From: Coriobacteriia bacterium
GTDB lineage: Bacteria > Actinomycetota > Coriobacteriia > Anaerosomatales > SLCP01
Length of the DNA stretch: 64,000 nucleotides
Assembly (NCBI GenBank): GCA_007121015.1
Contig: SKMN01000025.1
Span: forward strand, 1 to 64,000
Direction: 5' to 3'
Below, in pieces: positions 17,817 to 24,770 of the stretch; within the stretch, counting starts at the first letter, position 1, and every line of letters begins with the position of its first letter. Made by a program: the position numbers and the translations under genes. The notes beneath the pieces were generated by a model. It made no database searches. It was not told where the DNA came from and saw nothing but the letters and a program-made list of their open reading frames with translations.

Positions 17817-19139
17817 CTATCCCGCGGCGCGAAGCGTCGTCGGAGATTCGCACATCTCGCCTTCGAGCAGGAGCATCCGCTCGTTCAGGGGGAGCGCTTC
17901 CCGTGCCTTGTCGCGCAGATCGTTGGAGGTGGCAAGCGTCTCGCGCATGATCACCATGAGTAGATAGCGACCTTTCTCGGTCAGCGTCACGAAGCGTCCG
18001 TCTTCGTGGGCGATGCCCCCGACCGCCCGCATGAAGGCGAGCTCGGCAGCGAGCGCGCGCTCGGCGGGCACACCGAAGTCACGCGCGAAGCGCTCCTTGT
18101 CGAGCCGCAGCCCGAACAGGTCGGTGACGAACCGGTAGCGGTGACGGGCGGTCGTGGAGTACGGGCGGCCCACCTTGGCGATGGACATGCGTCCCGCCGA
18201 GATGGCTCTGGCGTACTCGGCGAGCGAGAACGTGTTGCCGTACATCCGGCCGTCGAGGAAGGAGAGCGCCCCCGAGCCGACACCGACGTATTCGCCGAAA
18301 TCGACGATGTACTCGTCGATCATCGCATCGACGTCACGGGAGTAGGTCCACGCAGAGGTCGGCACGAACTCATCGGAAAGTTCTTCTGCGATGCGATGGT
18401 AGTAGTGCGCCTCACGGGTGAAATCTATGCGCCCGATGGCGCGGGCTAGCTCGGCGCGTGTCTGTGGTGACGCCATGAGAGGGTAGAAGGTCGTCTGGTT
18501 CGCCCCGCTCTTCTTGAGCATAGCGATGTCGCGCAAGAGGGTCGGCTCGGTCTGCGACGGGAAGTTGAAGATCATGTCCACGTTGAGGGAGTGGAACCCA
18601 CCGGCGACCGAACGGATGCGCGCGAGCGCCTCGGTGCCGCTGCCGTACTTCTCGTAGCGGTCCATCTGACGCAGGAGGGTGTCGTCGAAACTCTGCACGC
18701 CGACGGAGAGTCGTTGCACGCGCTCGGCAAGGGCCGACACCAGGTCAGGTCCGAGGTGGTTCGGGCTCGTCTCGCACGAGACCTCCTCGATCGAGAACAG
18801 TTCGCGGGCGAGGTCGATCGTGGCGCACAGTTCGTCGAGGAGCACGGTTGGCGTGCCGCCTCCGATGTAGAGCGAGGGGAAGTCGTATCCGAGGTCGGCG
18901 ACCATCCGCATCTCGCGCCGCAGGTGACCGAAGTACTCGCGGGCACGGTCCTCGCGGTAGAGGAACCGGTTGAACGAGCAGTAGAGACAGAGACGCTCGC
19001 AGAACGGAACGTGTGCGTAGAGCACGTACTGCCTGCTGGAGAGCGGGCCAGGAAGGCGCGTGATGTCGGTCGGCGACTGCTCGAGGTATCGCTTGTTGAG
19101 GACGCGGAGCGCCGCTGTGATGACGCGCTCGGAGAACAA
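17817..19139 (-). CDS. HemN/HemW-family radical SAM protein
   Basis: The 440-aa protein of the coproporphyrinogen III oxidase-like family binds a radical SAM [4Fe-4S] cluster through HVPFCERLCLYCSF (Cys-x3-Cys-x2-Cys), with the glycine motif YIGGGTP and the SVGVQSFDD segment. A C-terminal HemN-type domain follows. True HemN, the haem chaperone HemW and haem-degrading HutW/ChuW-type enzymes all share this pattern; the residues after the last Cys (SFNRF) do not match classical HemN (typically CGC), so the reaction is open. The start codon appears to be TTG. It lies between the hydrogenase cytochrome b gene and the hydrogenase protease gene, suggesting a haem or hydrogenase-related role. Confidence 0.8.
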   Translation of the reverse strand: MFSERVITAALRVLNKRYLEQSPTDITRLPGPLSSRQYVLYAHVPFCERLCLYCSFNRFLYREDRAREYFGHLRREMRMVADLGYDFPSLYIGGGTPTVLLDELCATIDLARELFSIEEVSCETSPNHLGPDLVSALAERVQRLSVGVQSFDDTLLRQMDRYEKYGSGTEALARIRSVAGGFHSLNVDMIFNFPSQTEPTLLRDIAMLKKSGANQTTFYPLMASPQTRAELARAIGRIDFTREAHYYHRIAEELSDEFVPTSAWTYSRDVDAMIDEYIVDFGEYVGVGSGALSFLDGRMYGNTFSLAEYARAISAGRMSIAKVGRPYSTTARHRYRFVTDLFGLRLDKERFARDFGVPAERALAAELAFMRAVGGIAHEDGRFVTLTEKGRYLLMVIMRETLATSNDLRDKAREALPLNERMLLLEGEMCESPTTLRAAG

Positions 19140-19203
19140 CGTATGGCCTCGCTTTCACACGCAGATCGTGAGTGCGGCCGTGCACTCGACACCGTCGGGA
19201 AGT

Positions 19204-19234
19204 ACGAGGCCCCGGGGCACGCCCGGGGCCTCGT
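19204..19234 (-). terminator. Hairpin between hydrogenase cytochrome b and the radical SAM gene
   Basis: A perfect 13-bp stem ACGAGGCCCCGGG/CCCGGGGCCTCGT with a 5-nt loop lies just after the cytochrome b stop on the minus strand. It probably ends, or attenuates, the hydrogenase operon. Confidence 0.65.
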
Positions 19235-19266
19235 GACGTTCACCTATCTTAACGCAAATCCGGTGC

Positions 19267-19944
19267 CTAGTGGCCCTTGCCGCCGACCACTCTGCCCTCG
19301 GCGTCGAACTGAAGGCCTTCCGTTTCCTCCCACTTGAAGATCAGCTTGGAGGGATCGGTTCCTTCGATGTTCGCCAGGTAGATGTGGATCGCCGTGAACA
19401 AGATGAATCCCCACATGATGTAGTAGTGGATGATCCTCATGGCCATCGGTCCTCCGACGGCGTCGGTGCCGGCGATCAAGAAGCCCCAGTCCATCGTCGG
19501 TCCCCAGATGGCGAAGCCGGTGTAGGCTGCCGCCAACGTGAGAGGGATGGTGAACAGGTAGGCTATCTTCTGCAATACGCCGTACTTGGCGCCGATCGGA
19601 TGCTCCTTTTTGAGGAACAGGTAGTACTTGAGCCATGGCCACATCTGGCCACGGTTGAGCTTCTGCGGCAGCCAGTTCTTGATGTCCGTGTCGACCTCAC
19701 GCGTCCCGAGTCTCGTCGCAGACTTCACGGTGAAGGCTCCGATGATGCGGACCGCAAGGTTGATCAGGAGAACGAACATGAAGAAGAAGTGCATGCCGCG
19801 CATGACGCTCATGAGGCCCGGAAGGAACGGGTAGTGGATGTAGAAGCCCGAGATCGTGAGCGCCACGATCGATACGAGGTTGATCCAGTGCGTCATCACG
19901 AAGATGAACGGATGTGCTTCCCGATAATGTGCCGGATGAGCCAT
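19267..19944 (-). CDS. hyaC: Ni/Fe-hydrogenase b-type cytochrome subunit
   Basis: This 225-aa membrane protein of the HyaC/HupC family passes electrons from the hydrogenase to the quinone pool. About four hydrophobic segments are visible, with histidines suited to bis-haem ligation in THWINLV, MHFFFMF and the last helix (RIIHYYIMW...AIHIYL). Its ATG lies 2 nt after the TAG that ends the extended large subunit, which supports the readthrough model for that gene. Size and gene order (small, large, cytochrome b) are canonical for membrane-bound group 1 uptake hydrogenases. Confidence 0.92.
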   Translation of the reverse strand: MAHPAHYREAHPFIFVMTHWINLVSIVALTISGFYIHYPFLPGLMSVMRGMHFFFMFVLLINLAVRIIGAFTVKSATRLGTREVDTDIKNWLPQKLNRGQMWPWLKYYLFLKKEHPIGAKYGVLQKIAYLFTIPLTLAAAYTGFAIWGPTMDWGFLIAGTDAVGGPMAMRIIHYYIMWGFILFTAIHIYLANIEGTDPSKLIFKWEETEGLQFDAEGRVVGGKGH

Positions 19945-19946
19945 CT

Positions 19947-21593
19947 CTACCTCACCCCCATCGGCTTCGTGTAGACGGTGGCTTCCTTGCCGGTCTTGGG
20001 TTCAAACACGTGAACCCCGCACCCGATTCAAGGATCGAAGCTGCGAGCTACACGGCATGCCTCGAGCGGGCGCTCGACGTCGATCACCGGCGTGCCGACG
20101 AGCGCCTCTTCCATGGGCCCGCGGATGCCTTCCGCGTCACGGGACGAGACGTTCCACGTCGACGGGGTGACCACCTGGTACCGGGCGATCTTGCCGCTCT
20201 GGATATCGATCCAGTGGCCGAGTGCGCCGCGTGGAGCCTCCCACAGGCCCGCGCCCGCGCCTTGATCGACGGAGTGCGGCTGGAAGTAGCTCGAGTCACC
20301 ACCGGCAACAGCTTCGATGAGCTCGTTGCACCACTCGAGCGACCAGTCGGCAACGACCTTGGTCTCGAGGTTGCGGGCAGCGATCCGCCCGAGGAGCGAG
20401 ACGAGGACCTCCGGTCGCCCTGCGGCGCCGAGGGCCGCGAGCGCGCCGTCGACGATCTCCTGGACCGGCTGTACGCCGCGCAGGTATGAGACGAGCATGC
20501 GGGAGAGCGGACCGGCTTCGATCGACTCACCGTCGTAGCGCGGCGCCTTGTTCCAGGAATAGCGGTTGTCGGTGTTGTACTCGTCGAACATACCGTTGGT
20601 CTCTCCCTCGGACGGATGGAGTCCGGTAGGGGAGTCGTACCACGCGTGTTCGACGAACTCGACGACCTGTGCCGGATCGGGATCCTCGACGGTGAGGCCT
20701 CTGCCGGTCATGACGACGCCACCGGGCATGTACCGGTCGGTCATCTCCGGGGACTCGGTGTTGAACATACCCCACGACAGGAAGTTGCCGTGGCCTCCGC
20801 CGTACTCGAGAGCGCCCGCGTAGAACGGGGCGATCGCAAGCGTGTCGGGGATCATGGTGTTCGTGACCCAGTCGTTGAGCCTCATGAAGCGGAAGAGGAT
20901 ATCGTCGAGCTTCTGCTCGGTGGGCACGAACGTCGTCCCACCTGGGACGGAGGTCATGAAGTGCGGGAACTTGCCGCCTATGATCGCGATGATCTCGGCT
21001 GCGACGGCCTGCATCTCGAGCGCCTCGAGGTAATGGGCGACAGCGATGAGGTGCAGCTCTGCGGGCATGTCCTGGGCGTACGCGGGGTGGCCGAACCAGC
21101 CGTTGGTGAAGATCGACAGCTGTCCGCCGTCTACGAACGTCTGCAGGCGCTGGGCCACCGCCCCGAAGTCGGAGACTCCGGTCCCTGCGGCTTGCGCGAG
21201 CGCGTAGGTGTCGGCGATATCGGCCTCGAGCGCTTTGACCGGATCCACGTAATCGAGCGCGGCGAGCGCGTAGAACCACAGGATATGGCTGTGGATGTAC
21301 TGGGCCGCCTCGATGAGGTTGCGGATGATCCGGGCGTTGTTGGGAATGGTGATCCCGAGTGCATCTTCGGTGGACATGGTCGACGCGTGTCCGTGCGATA
21401 CCGGACAGACGCCGCAGATGCGCTGCGAGACATAGAACGCATCCGAGGGACGGCGATCGAGCAGGATGGTCTCCATGCCACGATACAGTCCGCCGGAGAC
21501 CCATGCGTCGGTGACGACGCCATCGTTGACCTCGACCTCGACACGCAGGTGTCCTTCGATTCGAGTCAACGGATCTACAACCGCGCGAGCCAC
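19947..21593 (-). CDS. hyaB: [NiFeSe] hydrogenase large subunit (selenocysteine at internal TGA 20028-20030)
   Basis: This is the catalytic large subunit of a group 1 uptake hydrogenase. It has the L1 motif RIEGHL, and the N-terminal Ni ligands Cys60 and Cys63 in RICGVCPVSHG. The ORF track stops at TGA after RSFDP. Reading that TGA as selenocysteine gives DP-U-IGCGVH, the exact C-terminal nickel motif (Sec522, Cys525, His528), followed by 20 residues and a TAG two bases before hyaC. Total length is 548 residues. The tail after His528 would be removed by a maturation protease. A SECIS-like hairpin follows the TGA. The start is GTG, overlapping the small-subunit stop by one base. A point mutation or sequencing error of TGC/TGT to TGA is the alternative, but the hairpin and the small-subunit cysteine argue for Sec. 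Confidence 0.88.
19998..20017 (-). promoter_or_regulatory. SECIS-like hairpin downstream of the in-frame TGA
   Basis: On the coding strand GGGTTCA-CGTGTT-TGAACCC forms a perfect 7-bp stem with a 6-nt loop. It begins 10 nt after the TGA and places the loop 18-23 nt downstream, within the range reported for bacterial SECIS elements, and the loop has a G in its second position as those elements require. It lies inside coding sequence, as bacterial SECIS elements do, and would recruit SelB. Confidence 0.75.
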
Positions 21594-22759
21594 TACTCAC
21601 CGCCTCCCTTCTTCATCCGCTTCTTGTCGCGCTCTTTCATCTCCTCGTAGGGAGCCCCGCCGCTCGTGCGGCCGGTCGCCTTCATGCCGACAGCATGGAC
21701 CGCAAGACCTGCGGCGGCGATACCCGCGACGACACCCGCGATGGTGTTGGGTTGCGTGTTGCCCACTTCGGGCAGCGGCAGGTCGCGGTGCCTGTTGAGG
21801 AACGGCGCTCCGACATCGACCCAGTCGAGACTCCCACACCCGATGCACGGCGACCCGGCCTCGACACACCAGCTGGCCCGACGGTTCCAGCGAACGATCG
21901 GGCAGTTGGTGTAGGTCTGGGGGCCCTTGCAGCCGACCGGGTAGAGACAGTATCCGAGCGCTTCTTGTTCGGTGCCGAACTCGTACACGAAGTTGCCGTT
22001 CTCGAAGTGGCCTCTCCTCGGACAGTTGTCGTGGATCGTCTGGCCGAAGATGTACTTGGGACGACCGTGACGATCGAGCTTGTCGAGGATCGCACCGGTC
22101 TCGAGAGTGCCGAGCAGCAGGACGTCGACGAGGATCGCGACGACCCACTCCGGATTGACCGGGCACGTAGGCAGGTTCACCACGGGCGTGTCGATGCCCT
22201 TCTCTTGCAGGTACATCGAGACGCCGGTCGCGTCGGCAGGGTTCGGACGGGCCATGACGAACCCGCCGTCGACGGCGCATGAGCCTACCGCGACGATGGC
22301 GGCGGCGTTAGGAGCGGCATGCTCGAGTTCCTCGAGCCCGGTGATCCCGCCGATCCGTAGGGCATTCCCGTCGAATCCCTTCATGACGGAACCTTCGTAG
22401 ATCAGGATGTAGCCCGGCTCCTCGAACACCGCCTCGGCGGCTGCGAGGGCGTCTTCGCCCTGCGCCATCGAGAGGGTCTCGATGAAGTCGAGCGACAGGA
22501 TCTCGAGTACGATCGTGGCGACGTCGGGCGAGTCTGCTTGCGCGATCGCTTCCGTGCAGCCGGTGCACGCGCCACCGTTGAGCCATATCGCGGGCTTGAG
22601 TCGAGCACCCCTGTTCACTGCGGCAGCGATCTGTGGAACGTACGCCTCGGACAGGCCGAGGAGCGCTGCGATCGAGCCGCAATACGCGAGGAAATCGCGA
22701 CGCGACACGCCTCTCGCTGCGAGTAGGTCGTATATCGCGTCGTGGTCCTCATGCGCCAT
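21593..22759 (-). CDS. hyaA: [NiFeSe]/[NiFe] hydrogenase small subunit, Tat-exported and membrane-anchored
   Basis: The 388-aa small subunit carries three Fe-S clusters that conduct electrons from the active site to cytochrome b. A twin-arginine signal (SRRDFLAYCG) lies at about residues 19-28, the proximal cluster ligands include CTGC and GSCAVDGG, and the distal set starts at IHDNCPRR. The C-terminal hydrophobic segment (IAGVVAGIAAAGLAVHAVG) anchors it. In the medial-cluster region it reads SWCVEAGSPCIGC: Cys298 occupies the site that is Pro in standard [NiFe] enzymes, predicting [4Fe-4S] instead of [3Fe-4S], as in NiFeSe hydrogenases. The start is ATG 22759 with AAGGAGGTG upstream; the ORF-track start is 41 codons too long. 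Confidence 0.93.
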   Translation of the reverse strand: MAHEDHDAIYDLLAARGVSRRDFLAYCGSIAALLGLSEAYVPQIAAAVNRGARLKPAIWLNGGACTGCTEAIAQADSPDVATIVLEILSLDFIETLSMAQGEDALAAAEAVFEEPGYILIYEGSVMKGFDGNALRIGGITGLEELEHAAPNAAAIVAVGSCAVDGGFVMARPNPADATGVSMYLQEKGIDTPVVNLPTCPVNPEWVVAILVDVLLLGTLETGAILDKLDRHGRPKYIFGQTIHDNCPRRGHFENGNFVYEFGTEQEALGYCLYPVGCKGPQTYTNCPIVRWNRRASWCVEAGSPCIGCGSLDWVDVGAPFLNRHRDLPLPEVGNTQPNTIAGVVAGIAAAGLAVHAVGMKATGRTSGGAPYEEMKERDKKRMKKGGGE

Positions 22760-23257
22760 GCCATACACCTCCTTGTACGGGTCGGGAACGTATCTCACTG
22801 TGGTGAAGGGTTGCCGCGAGCATGCGCCGTGCGGCGACCCACTACAGCGGCAGGCAGCACCCCCTTCCCTCGTGCAGCGCACGACTGTCCCTTGCGAGCG
22901 TCACTGGATCGAGACATCCGGCAGGCACGGCGGACGAGACGTTTGAAGACCGACCTGGAACGGCAGCGTGTCGCGGAAGTGCCGCGACGGCGTGGGGGTA
23001 GCTAAAGCTCACGCAGCGCACTCGGGCACCGAACTGCATCAAATGCTACCGCCTTCCCCGAAACAGGCTCACACTCCCCAGAATGGGTATGGACAGCGTG
23101 ATGTCCCTACCTGTGCTCGCATCTCCGCATACGCAAGGACCGGTGCGAATGAGCGCGACACGAGTATTCTACGCCTAATCGTGCGGCGTGCGCCACAAGG
23201 GGATAATGATGCTAATATGCGATAAGGAAGTGGGAGCGCCGCAGGAGGTGCAAGTCG
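22760..23257. other. 498-bp divergent intergenic region (hydrogenase promoter region)
   Basis: It separates the minus-strand hydrogenase operon from the plus-strand small genes and must hold both promoters. I see a small inverted repeat TCGCGG-AAGTG-CCGCGA (22971-22987), the AT-rich stretch GGATAATGATGCTAATATGCG (23203-23223) that could supply a plus-strand -10, and good ribosome sites at both ends. No ORF inside it has family features. Confidence 0.5.
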
Positions 23258-23473
23258 ATGAGCGAAGATAAGCGTACCGAGGGGCGGGTCGATGAGGACG
23301 AGCGCGGATCTCTCAGGGATGCGCCGGTCACACAATCCCCCGCCAGCGATGGAGAGGCATTCCGCGAGAAGTGCCAGAAGGAGCGGGAGTCTCTCACGCC
23401 GCACGAGACGGCGGACTGCGCAGGCACCGACCTCGCCGAACTTTACGAGAACGAGGAGGACGGCGGTTCCTGA
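23258..23473 (+). CDS. Small acidic hydrophilic protein, unknown
   Basis: I do not recognise this 71-residue protein. It is strongly hydrophilic and acidic, has no membrane segment, and contains two cysteines (EKCQKE and ADCAGT). It is a credible gene because GCAGGAGGTG lies 8 nt before the ATG. It faces away from the hydrogenase operon and precedes the DUF2249 gene on the same strand. Confidence 0.55.
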   Translation: MSEDKRTEGRVDEDERGSLRDAPVTQSPASDGEAFREKCQKERESLTPHETADCAGTDLAELYENEEDGGS

Positions 23474-23554
23474 TCGCGCCCGAGCCGGACGACGCGCGAA
23501 CGTGCACACGACAGACAGGGACGTCCGCACGGATGGACTGATGGAGACGAGAGC

Positions 23555-23824
23555 ATGATCGTGAGCAAGAACAGCGTCGGCAACAAGGTCGTCATCGATG
23601 TCCGGGGATGCACCCCTGCACTCAGGAAGGATCTCGTCGTCGGCGTCGTCGACAAGCTCTTGGAACTCGATGCTCCGGACAGTGTGGTCGTCATCTGCGA
23701 ACATGAGCCAGTCGGGCTCGGCTACGGGATCGATCTGCGCAAGGAGACGCGCGGTAAGTTCGAGTATTTCTACGACCGTCGTATGGACGGTTCCTGGGTG
23801 GCCCTCATCAGGCGCAAGCACTGA
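23555..23824 (+). CDS. DUF2249 domain protein
   Basis: The 89-residue protein matches the DUF2249 pattern: VVIDVRGCTP near the N-terminus, a central helix, the EHEPVGLGYGI turn and the FEYFYDRR...SWVALIRR ending. The fold is related to TusA-like domains. Members are frequent near respiratory and nitric-oxide or haem-linked genes, and the function is not established. ATG 23555 overlaps the tail of an upstream purine-rich stretch (GGAGACGAGAGC) that can serve as a ribosome site. Confidence 0.8.
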   Translation: MIVSKNSVGNKVVIDVRGCTPALRKDLVVGVVDKLLELDAPDSVVVICEHEPVGLGYGIDLRKETRGKFEYFYDRRMDGSWVALIRRKH

Positions 23825-23846
23825 CCTACTCGATGCGGCAGCGTGG

Positions 23847-24554
23847 TCACCCGCGTGAGTCGGGAGCAAGCTGGGGGATGAGGCGCGCGAGCGATTCGAG
23901 GTCGCCTCGGTAGTCCGCCCTCGCGTCGGGATCGTCGCCGACGTAGAACGTGCTCATCCCGACATCCGCAGCCGCGAGATCGAGCATCCGGTCGTCTCCT
24001 ACCATCATGCAGTCGACAGGAGCGACGTCGAGTGCTGTCGCGGTCTGACGGAAGTAACCGGGCATAGGCTTGCACGCTTCCATGGTCTCGTAGCTCGTGA
24101 TGACGTCGAACTCGTCATCCTTCAGCCCAGCCCATCCCATCCGATGGACGACCGCCGCGCGCGGGAAGATAGGGTTAGTCGCCACGGCCACCCGCAGACC
24201 CGCCGTTCGTGCCGCGTCGACGGCAGCGCGCGCACCCGGTGCGGGTCCGTAGTCTTCACCGAGCTGTGGGAAACGCTCGTGGTAGAACCGGTCGAACACC
24301 TCGCGATGCTCTGCGAGATCCACACCGGTGACCTCAGCGAACTCCCGCTCGAAGACTTCCTGGTTCGTGCGGCCGGTGTGCTCCCGCATCATCGCGGCAG
24401 TGGCGGAGTGGACTGCGCGCAACGACTCGGAGGGGTGTGTCGAGGGGAGGACCTCGCCAAGTGCGTTGGAGAGGGCGGCGAAGTAGCGCTCGATGAACGA
24501 CGATAAGTCGATCGCGAGTAGCGTTCCATCGAGATCGAACAGGACTGCGCGCAT
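23847..24554 (-). CDS. HAD-superfamily phosphatase
   Basis: The 235-aa haloacid-dehalogenase hydrolase starts at ATG 24554, which puts the motif I nucleophile in FDLDGTLL at residues 6-13. Motif II lies in VAVATNP, motif III at the CKPMPG lysine, and motif IV as MVGDDRMLD. The alpha-helical cap between I and II is of the C1 type. The substrate is unknown. The 61 upstream codons in the ORF track run through the divergent promoter region and are not part of the protein. It is divergent from the large FAD/Fe-S gene. Confidence 0.88.
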   Translation of the reverse strand: MRAVLFDLDGTLLAIDLSSFIERYFAALSNALGEVLPSTHPSESLRAVHSATAAMMREHTGRTNQEVFEREFAEVTGVDLAEHREVFDRFYHERFPQLGEDYGPAPGARAAVDAARTAGLRVAVATNPIFPRAAVVHRMGWAGLKDDEFDVITSYETMEACKPMPGYFRQTATALDVAPVDCMMVGDDRMLDLAAADVGMSTFYVGDDPDARADYRGDLESLARLIPQLAPDSRG

Positions 24555-24646
24555 CTCACTCCGTTCACATCGGTCATCGACCGTCATCGTGGGTATCGCC
24601 GGTCCGAAGAATCGTAGCACGCACGTCCACCAGGGACCGGAGCGTG

Positions 24647-24675
24647 TTGACCGATAATACCCCACCAGGTATACT
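24647..24675 (+). promoter_or_regulatory. Sigma-70-type promoter for the FAD/Fe-S oxidoreductase
   Basis: TTGACC and TATACT are separated by exactly 17 nt, a near-consensus housekeeping promoter. The -10 and spacer are overlapped by a palindromic operator. Confidence 0.75.
24657..24672. promoter_or_regulatory. Operator site 1, ATACC-N6-GGTAT (CsoR/CstR-like)
   Basis: ATACCCCACCAGGTAT overlaps the spacer and -10 box. Together with site 2, whose reverse complement ATACCCCGTCAGGTAT differs at only two positions, it resembles the ATACCCC...GGTAT operators bound by CsoR/RcnR-family (DUF156) repressors. Confidence 0.65.
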
Positions 24676-24691
24676 TGGCACGTGCGACCGC

Positions 24692-24707
24692 ATACCTGAC
24701 GGGGTAT
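24692..24707. promoter_or_regulatory. Operator site 2, ATACC-N6-GGTAT, inverted copy
   Basis: ATACCTGACGGGGTAT lies 35 bp from site 1 centre to centre, downstream of the expected transcription start, in the opposite orientation. Its position fits a second repressor-binding site blocking elongation or open-complex formation. Confidence 0.65.
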
Positions 24708-24770
24708 AAGGCGGTGTCGTGCATAGCGAAGACCCACGCAAATCCCGGCGGACGGAAGGATCGTGCATCG

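Noticed and set aside
20028-20030. Reading the TGA as a simple stop or frameshifted pseudogene
   Set aside because: Termination there would remove two nickel ligands, while the downstream frame restores the exact nickel motif, ends 2 nt before the next gene and contains a SECIS-like hairpin. A sequencing error cannot be fully excluded.
22801-22814. TGGTGAAGGGTTGC as a sigma-54 promoter
   Set aside because: The spacing between GG and GC is one base short and it is on the strand pointing away from the hydrogenase operon.
22742-23005. ORFs inside the hydrogenase upstream region
   Set aside because: They have no ribosome sites, are Arg-rich, and overlap the clear AAGGAGGTG ribosome site and start of the small subunit.
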